Of a DNA stretch of 64,000 nt, positions 34,705 through 46,460 are shown one piece after another (within the stretch, counting starts at the first letter, position 1; each line of letters starts with the position of its first letter). A model generated the notes under the pieces. It had not been told where the DNA came from. It saw only the letters and a list, made by a program, of their open reading frames with translations, and searched no databases. Where the stretch lies: NCBI GenBank assembly GCA_017979445.1, contig CM030711.1, positions 13,227,092 to 13,291,091 on the forward strand. The letters are read 5' to 3'. The translations under genes and the position numbers were made by a program. Source of the DNA: Akebia trifoliata (lineage: Eukaryota; Streptophyta; Magnoliopsida; Ranunculales; Lardizabalaceae).

Positions 34705-36807
34705 AATGGACAAACTACCCTTTGACAAGTAGAGTGGCTCAAGAACATATTGGTAGAAGTAGCAATATAGAGCAATTGTTGCTGGCCTAGTTCCATCTCA
34801 ACAAATTCCCTGACATTAAAACATAAAGGATGACCCCATAGGACAAGACGTATCTTAAACTGACCTAATGCTAAAAACTCTTACTCTATCAACTTCTAAA
34901 CTTCCATATTCAAATGGGTGGAGCTAATTGTACTAAAACTGAACTAATAGATCTGGTTCTCCTACAACTTCACCAAACCAACTTATCTGCACAACGAGTA
35001 ACGTTAATTTTTTAAACTAAACTTTTACCTCATGAACCATATAATAGGCCTTACCCACTAACTCAACACATTGATCTAATCATGGCTGGTAACCAATCCA
35101 GACCACCCAAATAAATTGGTCTGAGAGAGAGCAGAATGAGTTGTTGTATTCTGATCATAGTGTGTGTAAGAGAGTAATTGAGTTTTCAAAGAGATGGGTT
35201 TTTGGATGATCCTATATTTAGGAACAATTGTTGCTAAGTTAATGTTGAAGTATTTGATAGGACTTTAGCAACCTTCGATGGATTTCTTTTGATTATTCTC
35301 CATTTTGTTTGTCAATATTACATAGGATTCATGGGAAGATTGTTGAAAGATTTGGTGTGGGAGTGATCTCCTACCATATAACCTTGAAATCCCCCGTTAT
35401 TTGATGTCTTTTGCAAATTGCAATTGTTAGACTATTTTTAGAACCATAGGAGGTACAGCAGTGCACGCTCCTTTAATTGTATATATGGGACTTCAATTGT
35501 ATGACAAGAATGATGGTTGGTGCTTGTTCTGTTGATATTACTACCCCTGTTATTTTAACTTTTTAGCTTAGTTTTTGAAAGAAAACTGACCAAGAATGGG
35601 TCTTTTTGTTATAAATCATCTAGACAAATCATTATCTCAAGTTTTGGTCTACTGATTTGTATAATGGAACAAAAGAATTGGGATCTCTACGAGGCACAAA
35701 AATTGCTAATTTGTCAGTCATGTCACTTGTGGAACACATAAAGTTCATTGCTCTCATGTTAGATAATGTATTTCATTGGATCTTGTCAAAAAGAGTTCAT
35801 TGTACTTAGAAAATTTTAATGCAACTTTATTTTTGTCTAGGTTCATAATCTTACTTCGTTCCATCCTTTACTTTCTCCATTTATTCAATTGTCTGTCATG
35901 GTTGAAGGGAAAGAAAAGGACATATCTGGTAGAATCGGATTTTCATTTAGCGATAAACATCTCAAAACCAGTCATTGTTAACCATTTCTACTTCGATCTT
36001 CAACCTTAAGATAAGATACGATTTTTGGGAAGAAAAAAAAGTATGGGAAGTTTAGCGATTGGTCTAACAATCTCACAAGCTTTGTATATATGATAAACTT
36101 GAGAACTCAAAACCATTCTTCAATATTTGATTTCTAATTCAATCTTCAGCCTGAATGGAAGATGTGATTCTTGGGAAGAAGAAAATGTGGAATAAAAGTT
36201 CTTCAACCTCTTGCCAATACCCTTGATATGTTTTTTTCTTGTCGAAATCAGTCTTCTTCAAACCTCAAGGGTTAAAGAGTTTGAGGACAATAGATTTTAC
36301 GAGACAAATCAAGGATTTTTTTTTGCTAGAGGCTGAAGAAGAAGGCATTCGGTCATTTAGAATTATTTTATTCAGCTTTTAATATTTTTTTAAAAAAAAA
36401 AGAAAAAAACCTTAGATTTTTCTACCCAAAAGTCCCTGTTATTTCTCCAAAAATATTATTTTAATCTTGAGGTTACTTTGAAATAATGGAATCTAAATAT
36501 TGAAGATAAACGTAAGAGATATTACCCAAGAAGTTAAAGATGACTGGTTTGGAAAAGAAAAAGCAGGAGTTTATTTCTACAGGAATAAGTAGAAATCGAT
36601 TAAATAATTTTCATGTAATCTATTAAAAGATCAAGGTTAGAGGGTAATGTCATGAGTTCGAGAGGTATAGCGAACATATTCCCTATACATGGAGGGATTT
36701 TTTAAATATATTTTTTGAGATCTTGTTTTGTGATGAGTAGTATTTTTTTTTATGTTGAATTGTATTTGTTTTTTCTATTTTTCTTGGCGGATTTGAATTG
36801 TAGGCAA
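34705..36807. other. Noncoding spacer, no gene recognised
   Basis: AT-rich sequence with short unrelated ORFs (for example 35776-36009) that show no domains. Confidence 0.5.
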
Positions 36808-36846
36808 TTTTTTTTTTTTTTTTTTTTTTTGGGGGGGGGGGGGGGG
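36808..36846. repeat. Homopolymer junction T23-G16
   Basis: 23 T (36808-36830) run directly into 16 G (36831-36846). Confidence 0.95.
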
Positions 36847-37416
36847 TTGATTAGGCAAATATGCTTATGGTTGACTTCATTCATTTAGTTGGGTTTTGGT
36901 TTTTTTCAATAGGTTGATAATTTTGTTAATGAGTAATTTGCCTTGATTCCCCCCCACCTTCAAAATCAATGAACTTCAGCCATTGATTTTTGATTTTATG
37001 AACTATTATTATGATTATCCAAATGTCAAACAAAGAAACTGTATGATGAAGTTGCTTCAAGGAAATATGTTTCTAAGGTATGGTTATCAAGTACTAAACC
37101 CATAAATCTTTGGATTTCAATTACAAACCTGTATTTCAATAATAAAAAACAGCAACCAATGAAATCAATTAGAGATAAGAAATATGAAATAAACTAGCAA
37201 TTCAACTTATTTAACCACAGATCCTTTGAAATTATAATCAATTAGAGAAAAATCATGTTATTTTCAGTTATTTTCAGAAATATGAACCACCACCTAATAA
37301 AATATCCTTCATACAATGAAAAAAAAGGTGCCTTCAAAATTATTCTCTCTTAAATTCACCATCTTCCACGTCATCACTTTTAATCCACTCTTAAGAAACA
37401 AAAAGGTGGTCGGATT
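36847..37416. other. Noncoding spacer, no gene recognised
   Basis: AT-rich sequence between the T/G tract and the hAT-like element; nothing supported. Confidence 0.5.
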
Positions 37417-37982
37417 TAGGGGGTGTCAATCAGTATCTAACCTAAAACGATTAGAGTGTATCTACAAAGGAACCAAACCCAAAAGAATCGAAACCGTTAA
37501 GTTATATCCAATAAATATGAGTACTAGGAACTGATTTACTTGTCATTATTTTTCGTATTAAAAATGATTAAAAATATTTTATTTTAATTTAGTATAAATG
37601 TATGTTACATATAATTCTTCAAATTTTCATACAATACAAATTGTGGATTGGAACTTAAACTGAGTTACTCTTCTAAAATTTTATTACTTTTAATTTAGAT
37701 AACAAAAATTAAAAATTAAAAAAAAATTTAATATAACAAATTATAAGTAAATAATTTTATTGAAGATATGTTAACTTTTTTTTATAATGATTTGATATAC
37801 TTTTTTTTTTTTCTTTCAATTCTTGAAAATTGAAACAAATAGATACTCATGATTTTTTATGATTCTGATTTCAATTTTATTTATTTTAAAACCTGACCTA
37901 AAATCGACAAGTACAACAAACCGACTAAATTATAATGATTTTGATTCTAAGTTCATCCGAAACCGACCCATTGACACCCCTA
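37417..37982. mobile_element. Possible hAT-like non-autonomous element (566 bp)
   Basis: The left end TAGGGGGTGTCAATCAG and the right end, read inward as TAGGGGTGTCAATGGGTCGG, are inverted. The ends carry GGTTTCGG-like motifs, as in many plant hAT MITEs. I did not find a matching 8-bp duplication, so the call is tentative. Confidence 0.45.
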
Positions 37983-38266
37983 ACTCATATTACTGTCCAC
38001 GTGGCCATTTGATCATGCGCCATGATAACATATTATCAATTGCACAAGAATGACAGCGGACCTCTTACACCGAGTAAAAAATTCCATGTCCCATAAGCGC
38101 AATATAGCATTTCCCAGTTTATTTATAAAAATCAAAATAAATAAAAATAATAATTGTTACAAATATTAAACCGAATTACCGAACACATAATTATTTAGTA
38201 TTTACAGATTTAAAGAAAAAAAAAAGCACTCAAAAAATTTAAAATAAAATAAAATAACCCTAGAGA
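37983..38266. promoter_or_regulatory. Downstream (3') region of the FRWP-repeat gene
   Basis: Lies 3' of the minus-strand stop at 38267. AATAAAAT-type signals are present on the minus strand only weakly; the poly(A) site cannot be fixed. Confidence 0.25.
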
Positions 38267-38527
38267 TCAGAGCGTACAACCGCAGAAGACGAAGAAGAAG
38301 CAGAGCATCGCAACTAAGGCCAAAGACTCAAACATCGTAACAAAGGTCCATAAGATGCTATCTACGATCGAGAAGTCCAAATGAGGCCATCGAAAAGAGA
38401 AAGACAGCGGAGTCCATCCCGATGTGAAGTAGGAGAAGTCATATTCCGGCCACCGGAATATTGAAGATATCAGAGAGAAGTCAAATCCCGGCCAACGAAA
38501 ACCTGACGACGACCCTGTCCGACCCAT
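38267..38527 (-). CDS. Small intronless membrane protein with three FRWPxxDFS repeats (86 aa)
   Basis: The function is not known to me. The ATG at 38527 lies in a good context (AGAAATGGG) and follows a CT/GA-rich leader (38528-38560), as in plant 5' UTRs. The protein has three near-identical motifs: FRWPGFDFS (residues 10-18), FRWPEYDFS (24-32) and FRWPHLDFS (about 46-54). A hydrophobic C-terminal segment (about residues 57-86) includes LWTFVTMFESLALVAML and ends FCGCTL. It thus looks like an N-out or N-in single-span protein with a Cys-containing tail at the membrane. I recall short plant proteins of this layout without a named function. The region has balanced codon use and no stop in 86 codons in an otherwise AT-rich neighbourhood, which supports a real gene. 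A chance ORF is unlikely because of the repeat pattern. Confidence 0.75.
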   Translation of the reverse strand: MGRTGSSSGFRWPGFDFSLISSIFRWPEYDFSYFTSGWTPLSFSFRWPHLDFSIVDSILWTFVTMFESLALVAMLCFFFVFCGCTL

Positions 38528-38629
38528 TTCTCTCTCTGTCTCTCTCTCTCGAAGATATTTTTTTTTTTGGTCAAAAGGTTCTGTTCTTGCAAAATTTGTG
38601 CTAAATTAATAATTGAGGCGTGGGTCTCA

Positions 38630-38645
38630 CTTCGTGTATAGAGGA
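38630..38645 (-). promoter_or_regulatory. Possible TATA region of the FRWP-repeat gene
   Basis: The minus strand reads CTCTATACACG about 105-115 bp upstream of the ATG. Position fits a TATA-like element with a short leader, but nothing else confirms it. Confidence 0.3.
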
Positions 38646-39105
38646 TAATTCACCATGACATAAGTGCCGTGAACATAACCACTATGAGAAAATATTACTT
38701 TCTGAGAAACCATTTTGTCACCTCAACTGGGAAAATTGCTTTTGATGAGAAAATGAATTTCATGTTAAAAATATCTTAAGGCCTATAATTAAAGGGAATA
38801 CTCGTGGGAAAGTGAACTCCATGTCAAAACAATTTCTCACCAAACGGGAAAATTTTGATCGCCCATAATTTTTTTTTTTTTTTTTAGAAAAATGATTTTC
38901 TGACGTACACCCCAGACATGGCATGTGTTAGGACAAAGATTCTTTTCTCGGGATATTCAACGGCACATATTTAATCTAAGGGAAAAAAATCTATGGTTAG
39001 ACGGGGGCATGTGTCAGCGGGGGCGTCAAAAAAATACCGACTCTTTCTTTTATAGGTAAGTTGAAAGTTGCATTATAAATTTATACTATGGAGCTTTATG
39101 TCTAA

Positions 39106-40198
39106 GGTGGTGTTTGTTTGCACTATATTTCAGTGCTTATTGCTGAAAAAAATTAAATTCAGCACTTTTGTCAAAATAGCGCGTTTGTTTACTCGTGCTT
39201 ATTGCTGAAAATAAGTGAAAAAAATTCAGCACTATTTTGATGCTGAAAAAAAGTGCTGAAGCGGTAAGCACTTCGCTTTTTTCAACACGGACAAGTATGC
39301 CTTTTGTTTTTTTGAACATGGACAAGTATGCCCTTATTCTTTAAAGGATATTACCTCTTATATCCCATGATAAGTATATAAACACCTCACAAATTAATAA
39401 ACTCACACCATAACTAAATTATTTTGTCTTATATGGGTTAAATTTTTTGGAATGAGTTGATTTTTGGTGAGGATGATCTCTACAATGAGGAGATCATCTT
39501 CACAAAAAATCAGCACATCTTGAAACTTCTAACCCTATCAAAACAAGTTCAAGAACCGTAAATTGTCCCTTTAAAAAAAAAAAACTACTTTTAACGAGTT
39601 AGAAGTTTCAAAATAGACTGATTTTTGGTGAGGATGATCTCTAGACCATATAGACCATCCTCACTAAAAATTTGCTCATTCCAAAAATTTTAACCCATAT
39701 AAAACAAAACAAAAAATTGCTATAATGTGGGTTGTCCTTATTAATTCATAGGATGCTTTTATAATTACACATCCTTCATTTCCATCAAAAATTATTCATC
39801 CAAAATTAAGTTCTTTTAAAGTTGATTTCAAATTTTGGTGGCTTGTATGACATTATTATTTTTAATTTGAAATTGTGGATTTTTATAAATAGAAATTATT
39901 ATTTATAAAGTGAATATTATTTGAGTATTATTTATTATTTAAAAATAAATTGTATTTTAATTTTATAAGAAATAATATATTTTATTGTGTTTGATAATAA
40001 ATAAGCATTTGAAACATGTAAACAATGTATAATATGATTGTAAGGGTAACAAAGACAATTTATTAGTTTCAACAATGTGTAACAAACATGATTCAGCATT
40101 TAAACAAACAACTTTTTCAGCACTTAAATTCAGCGCTTATAAATTTCAGCGCTTAATGCTATTCAGCACTTATTTTTTTCAGTTTAACAAACAGCACC
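39106..40198. mobile_element. Non-autonomous PIF/Harbinger-like element (1093 bp)
   Basis: The ends are GGTGGTGTTTGTTTG and, read inward from the right, GGTGCTGTTTGTTAAAC. TAA flanks both sides (39103-39105 and 40199-40201), the 3-bp duplication typical of PIF/Harbinger. Subterminal regions are rich in TTCAGCACTT/AAGTGCTGAA motifs on both sides. There is no transposase. A different MITE is nested at 39431-39700. Confidence 0.75.
39431..39700. mobile_element. MITE of the ATATGGGTT palindromic family (copy 2, nested)
   Basis: Inverted ends ATATGGGTTAAA and GGAATGAG-type continuation match on both sides (CTCATTCCAAAAATTTTAACC at the right). Internal blocks GGTGAGGATGATCTCTA and AGATCATCTTCACAAAAAAT pair with each other. 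It is inserted in the Harbinger-like element, so it is younger than that element. Confidence 0.75.
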
Positions 40199-40201
40199 TA
40201 A

Positions 40202-42441
40202 GTCTTTTGCCCATTTTTCACATAAAAATGTTCTAATATCTAAGGAAGGGTTTGTTTAATTGACCCTCAACTCAATTAGTTCCATGAAGGACTTTTCGTG
40301 GGAATAGTATGTGTGACCGTGGGACTAGTTTCACCATGCCCACAATAAGCCAAAAAAAATTGGGAATCACACAGATACCCTCATCTTTATATTTAAACTT
40401 AATATTATGAGGGTCATTCTTGTAAAAAATTAAAGTAAACAATTGTCACTGTAGATAGTTTTCGAAATTTCCTTAGCTATTAATTTAAATTATAAAATGA
40501 CTCTTACAATACATGTGCCTTTGCACATGCCACTAACTAATACATTAAATGAAAATTTTCCATAAAAACAAATAACATAATGAAACAATATTTCTGAATT
40601 TTAAAAATTATTTTCATGATGTGATTCTTACAATCTAAAATTAGAATTTAAAGTCATAATCTAACAATCCAAACCAAACTGCTTGAGAAAGCCATCTACT
40701 TTTTTTTTTTCAATGATTTTGATACAAAGATTCGTTGGCATATTAAATGTTTATGATCTTATACTATCTTTATCTTAGCTATTAAGTTTCATGACACCAT
40801 TACGTGTCATTGCTTTCACTTTCTTAGATTAAAATTGATTTTAAATTATTAATAGTTTAGTTGGATCATTGAAATATTCATTCCCACCAAATGGATATTT
40901 GAACAAGCCATCGTGTCAAGAGTTTCAGATTATCAAAACTTTCCAATGAAGCAATTTAGCTATTCGAGTCAAAATTTTACTGCTTGAGTTGTTCAAGACT
41001 TCAAGTTATAGTTTTAAAACTCATGGGCTGAGTCAGACTTGAAACCCAGTTGACCAAACTCGATTTGTTGGATTTCTTGAAAATCCTAAAAAGATTTATT
41101 CATTCTTTTTTTCTCTTAAAGATGGTCAAAACTTCATCTAAGTTTAAATCCTAATCCTATTAAGAGGGTGGGGCCCTCCTTTTATGGCAATCTCATTGGG
41201 TCTTGCCCCCTATTGTGGTCTTGAGATTAACAGTCTTAGCTGAATATTATAATTCAACTGTTAATTGAAAAGTGTTCTAAAGAAGATATTGAAAAAATTG
41301 ATTTTTTTTTCTTTTCTTTGGTCAATTTTTAATTCACATTTCTGCTCAAGAAACAAGAGCTCATGAGGTTTTTAAATGCCAATACTATTAGAATTGGATA
41401 AAATTGTGGTACAAAAAAGACTACGACAGCTGCACATGTGCACATGTTGGTTGACCTAAGTTAGGTCACAAGACACAAAATTTATTTGATGAAAAATAGT
41501 TCTTTCAAGACAAAAGTTCAACGATCTTTACACCAAATTTCTTATATGTCATTTCCTTCTTTTACATCATGTGCCTCAATTTAGTTTACAAAATTACTCT
41601 TGCAAGGAGTGATTTTTATATAACCATTAGAGCATTTTTCAAACTATAGAACCATGTGGTGACATGTTCCTACTCGTTTCCATGGTGTTTAAAACAAATA
41701 AAATCCTAATTATTGAGAAACGTTTGATGAAGAAGGGATGTTGGTCACTAAGACTCCAAGGTTTAATCAAAATCGATCTCATTTAGACAATAATTTTCCC
41801 ATTCCGATAAGAACTATAAATGTAAATAGCCTTCATGATACAATGAAGCTTTCTCTCAACTTTGTAGAATTGAATTATGTACAAAAAAATTCAACCTAAA
41901 AAAACACTCAAAAATTTTAAAATTTTGGATGATGTCAAATTCTTAAGTTCGGAATTAAGAACCTACAATAATCTTTTGGTGAATAAAATAGACCTCTGGA
42001 TAACTTTAATAGTCGTTGTAGTATCTATCAACTAAGAGTCTCAACCAATGACTCTTTATTCAAGAGTCGTTGGATTGTGATTGTTGTTAGATCAATTCCG
42101 ATTGCACCTGATCAAATGGACATGTCTCATGTTTGAACAACAACCATTGGATGCATCTATACAATCTTGATCATTTTCGACTAGACACCAACACTATTGA
42201 ATGATTCTGATTGTTCCCGTTCTAATCTTGCAGTCCAGATCGCACGCGATCCATCATTCGCAATCGATCAACCCTCAACAACCATTCAATCCGTATGATG
42301 TAAGAAAACTTAAAGGCTTCTTGCAATGACACATACATGAGAAGTGTAATTCGCAAGAAGTGTGCGCGCATGGTGATATTTTGTATTACCTCGAAGGGCC
42401 GAATCATTACTTAAAAAATGTCTTATAAAAGAAATGTCTTA
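40202..42441. other. Noncoding spacer, no gene recognised
   Basis: Over 2.2 kb of AT-rich intergenic sequence without supported ORFs, repeats or ends. Confidence 0.5.
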
Positions 42442-42444
42442 AAT

Positions 42445-42714
42445 CACAACATGAAAAAAAAATCCATATTCGACAACCCAAGGCCATTAAATTCCATAAA
42501 TTTCAACAAACTAAGCAGTCAAATTTTTCTTTTTTTTCGACGGATCGAAGCCGTCAAATTAATGTAGGGTGAGAGAAATTTGACGACTTTAAGCAATCAA
42601 ATCTGGTGAACATAAAATATTCAACGATCCTAGGCCATCAAAATTTGGTTTCTAAAATTTGAGAGCCTTGGCCTATCGAATTTTCTTGTAGAATTTTTTA
42701 ATTTTCACATAGTG
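42445..42714. mobile_element. Small non-autonomous CACTA-like element, second copy (270 bp)
   Basis: Reverse-oriented relative of 12584-12840. Read on the minus strand it starts CACTATGTGAAAATT and ends TTTTTCATGTTGTG. AAT flanks both sides (42442-42444 and 42715-42717). It shares the TTTTTCGACGG and GAGAGAAATTTGACGACTTT blocks with the first copy. Confidence 0.75.
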
Positions 42715-42852
42715 AATGAACCACACTTATTAACTCTCCCACATTCTCTTTCTTGAACAATGTCGGACTAAACTTTTAATTAGGATTCCCTACTTTTGAA
42801 CTTAAAGAAAATAAATAAATAAATAAAGTAAAACAAAAACTCAATACCATAC

Positions 42853-44687
42853 TATAGATACGTGAGCTTCGAAACATTTGGGGGCTTGAGCTCATCTACA
42901 CGGGTTTATGAGTCGCCACCATTCAATTAAGGTATGAATGAGCACCATAAAAAAGATTTTAAAATTTATTTTTCTTTGCCTTGTAGTGACTCGCATATCC
43001 AAAGATAAGGAGGAAAATATACTTAGAAATTCTATGGTAAGGGAGTTCAATTGAGGGACAAGGATGGTGTTAAGCACCTTGTCCCTCCCATCCTAACATG
43101 ATTACCATTGATTGACCAAAGGTAAAGTTGTAAATCATTTTTTGGGGTTTTAAAGATAGAAGAAGTTATAGAAAATTGACTATACTTTATTTACAAAAAA
43201 CAAGCAAATTAAAGTAATGACCAAGCCCTTACTAAAAATAGGTGCTTGTTGGATTTTTTTTTTGAGCCAAGGACTGTGATGAAAATCCATTTGGATTTCA
43301 TCATTTGAGATCCCAAAGCTACTAAATAAATTTATGTGCTCCATTGGGAGACTTTATTTATTTGTTTGACCCATTGGTGAGAATCATGATTTGAATCACA
43401 TCATGTAGGAATCAAGACTACATGCATAAGATTTTGTCTATTTTTATATTATTTTTGTTAACTTTAAAGGTAAAATATAAGCTTATGATGACCTACATCC
43501 TAACTTGTAATCATTTTATAGGTAAGTGTGTGTAAAGTGTATGTATGGGGTGGACTTAACAAGGGAAGACTATCTCTTAAGAGAGATTACTCTCTAACTC
43601 TATTACCACCAAGGAAAATAAAAAAATACACATCTAGTCTAGGAAATTAAATTTGCAAGAAAACTAAATGGAATGTAAAACAATTATACTATGAAATTTA
43701 AATTGCATGAAAGTAAATAAAAGTGATGCATCCTAATATAATTGTTAGACTAAACCCTGTGATCTGAAGTATAAATCAAATAAGAACACAAGAATCTCAC
43801 ACGACACAAGATATATGTGGTTCGGTCAAAGAATTGACCTAAGTTCACGGGCGAAAAACGACGATTTCATTATATTTTCCAAAGAAAAACTAGGTTACAA
43901 TTTCTCTCTCTCTCCCGTATATCTCACACCACCCTTCGGGTTTCATCTCTTACCCTTTATATACTTAGGATTACAAAGAGTTTAAATGGGTCAGATCCAA
44001 AACCAAACTAAATGGGCCTAATATGCAGGTCGTTAATGGATCATCAAAAGATCCGGTTTGAATCCACGACAATCCCATATACAAGAATAAAAGACATAAC
44101 CCAACAATAATGTTCTCAAGGATCTTATTATGAAGTAAATAAAGTAAAATTACTTGAAATTAAAGAAAGGGAATAGTAGAAAATGGGGAATTAGAGTAGG
44201 GGGGTTTAAGCTAAAACTTCTCATCCTGGTATTCTTCTTCTTCTTTCCTTCTTCTTTTTGGATTTTTCTTCTATGGATTTTGAGATAAGTTTATGAGAAT
44301 AGAGAAAGTAGGAAGGCATTTTGGATCACAAAAATAAAAACTTCTGCATTTGCCTTGGAAGGGTCTCCTATTTATATGATTTTAAGAAATCCTTGGGAAT
44401 AAATTAGTCTTAATTGTTCAAATTTCAAATAATTTCACTAAAACTTTTATGAAAAACATAAATTCCACTTTCTAACTTGGCCTTGATGGTCTTTATCCTC
44501 TTGTAGGGTCTGACCAATCTTGATCATTAATAGGTAGGATAGTAAAAACCCAAAAATTTTAGAGAATGCTTGATGGAAGTTAGAATGGTTATAAGACGTT
44601 GATCTTGAGTCAATCATGAGAAAAATAAGCCAAATGACATGTAATTAGATGATAGCTTTTTAATGTTTTTGTTCACTTTCCTTAGAA
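42853..44687 (-). mobile_element. Tat/Ogre-like gypsy LTR fragment (minus; far end unresolved)
   Basis: The lower end reads TATAGATACGTGAG, matching the TGTAGATACGTGG end of the LTR at 57496. The segment GAGTCGCCACCATTCAA (about 42911) and GGTGTTAAGCACCTTG (about 43068) occur in the same order there. A TATA box (TATTTATA on the plus strand) is at 44369-44376. The opposite LTR end (GGTGTCTACA) is not found, so the fragment is truncated somewhere beyond about 44.6 kb. It contains the solo copia LTR at 43743. Confidence 0.65.
43743..44106 (-). mobile_element. Solo copia-type LTR (364 bp)
   Basis: TGTTAGAC ... CCCAACA on the plus strand, flanked by ATAAT (43738-43742 and 44107-44111). It carries the phrase ATGTGGTTCGGTCAAAG seen in plant copia LTRs in this orientation. 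No internal region, so LTR-LTR recombination has removed it. It is inserted in the gypsy LTR fragment. Confidence 0.85.
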
Positions 44688-44780
44688 GAAGTTCTAACAA
44701 ACTAGAGATACGTTGATCATTGGGTAGAAGTTCTAACAAACTAGAGATAGGTTGATCATTGGGTAGAAGTTCTAGAGAAT
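44688..44780. repeat. 39-bp tandem repeat (about 2.3 copies)
   Basis: GAAGTTCTAACAAACTAGAG starts at 44688 and 44727, and a third partial unit starts at 44766. The first two units differ by one base. Confidence 0.9.
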
Positions 44781-45395
44781 TCTCTATAATAGATAAACAT
44801 GTCATAGGCACTGAGAATTGGTCAATTTACATAGAATGTCATGAAATCTCTTTGATATTTGAAAAATGTTATTAAGGTAAAAGAGGGATTTGTCTTTGGT
44901 AAGTCTCAACAAGCTAAGGTTAGTAGAGACCAAGTAAGACCTTGGGTTAAGATTAGGAGAATGAGTAATTTACTAAAAGACCTTAAGTAGAAGAAATTAT
45001 GAGGGATTTAGCATGGGTACAAATGAAATTAAACAAGGATTTCTTGCATATTGCTTATCTTCATATCTTCATCCCCCCTCATCTCCTCAACAACTTCTAT
45101 CTCCTTATCAACAATATCCAAATTTCTTCTCACTCTCTATCCTTATCCCTATCCCTTTCACCTTCACTCTCCCTTTTCCTTTTATTATTTCACTCCCATT
45201 CTTTTCTTGAATTTCTTTCGCTTTTTTTTTCCTTTACTTTTTTTCTTTTTCTTTTCTTCCCATATATGTATTAACGTTTCATTTAAGGAAGCTTTTAATT
45301 TTTTAATCAATTTTTATTCATTTTTTTCCTTTGTGCCTTCTACAAATACAAAATATATCAAAAAAATGATGAACAACTTAATTTAAATAAGTTGA
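44781..45395. other. Noncoding spacer with a pyrimidine-rich tract
   Basis: Contains a long C/T-rich tract (about 45120-45265) that opens all three plus frames and so produces spurious ORFs. It may include one end of a larger transposon (see findings). Confidence 0.5.
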
Positions 45396-45399
45396 ACTA

Positions 45400-46460
45400 A
45401 TCATTTACATTCCTACTTAGCCAATAGGTCTTTACATGTTTTAGAGGGTCATATGTTTTTATTAATTCTTCATCAATTTGAATGATATCTATATTCATAA
45501 CATCTTTAACAATTTTTCTTTCTTTTTATTGTCTGTCAACTTCTAATTTTTTAGAACCTATGTGAAAACTTTTATATTCCATTAAACATTTCTACAATAA
45601 AATAATATCATTAATTTTTTTTAAGTTTTTTTTACCTTGCACTCTTTTAAACTGTCCTTTGTAGTCTTATTCCATAAATAAGTTATGAATTCCCATTTTA
45701 AACATCTAGGCCATGCATCCTTCTTAGCCACTTTGCCTATCTTTGGGGTTATAATGTGTTCAAATGCCTACACTTGTCACATTATAAAATAAATTTAATA
45801 GTTTGAATTAATGAATGAAATTATAATAAATAAAAAAATTTGAAGAGCAATGGTTAAATTCATTACCTGTAGGACATATGTGCATTTGTATATATTGTAC
45901 ATAATCATTTTCACTACTTCTCCAAGTGTTATCATGACTTGTGCTAAGTCTTTATACACTGCCAGTTGGAAGATTGAGTCATTGCCAATTGGCAGTAAAA
46001 AAATATCAATAACATAAACAAACTAAGCTTCAAAAAATCATCAGCAAATATTCTCGAAATCTCTAATGCAAGTAAAACATCTTTGGTAGGGATCTTTTGA
46101 GAAATAGTAAAATATGTCTCCATAATGCTGTTCTTACTCTTCTCTAGTGATTGGACTACGACCTCCTTATCCACCACACATTTCAATCCCAATATCAGAC
46201 TAATATCTAATAAGGTCACCTTTAAATCTTCATCTCTAAATGAAAATGTCAAAATCAATTTATATTTTTCCATTAAAATTGTAATAAGAATTTGTAGCTC
46301 GGTAATCTTCATCGCCTTCAATTCGTATAATTTATCGAAGCACGTACCTTTAAATACATTGATTTGCATTTTTGTTAAACGCTCGAGATTATTTATAAAT
46401 TTACTAACATTGGAATGGAGTGTTCTTTTCCCCTTCAATATTGATAAGAACAAATAAGCA
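45400..46460 (-). pseudogene. Multi-exon DUF1985/plant-mobile-domain-like gene, partial
   Basis: Resembles the conserved region of DUF1985 or plant-mobile-domain proteins carried by Mutator-like elements. On the minus strand, exon A (about 46450-45868) reads NLERLTKMQINVFKGTCFDK, then FSFRDEDLKVTLLDISLILG and DVLLALEISRIFADDFLKL. A one-base shift near 46000 is needed to continue as LPIGNDSIFQLAVYKDLAQV and end TYVLQ before GTAATG. Exon B (about 45773-45638) starts after TGTAG and reads AFEHIITPKIGKVAKKDAWP, then CLKWEFITYLWNK and KECK before GTAAAA. A third open piece (about 45600-45400) reads MEYKSFHIGSKKLEVDRQ and, after a stop, IVKDVMNIDIIQIDEELIK. The good splice sites fit a real gene model, but the frameshift and stop suggest decay. 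I do not know a cellular role. Confidence 0.55.

Noticed and set aside
45013..45386. Three overlapping plus-strand ORFs rich in Ser/Leu/Phe
   Set aside because: They come from one C/T-rich tract that keeps all frames open.
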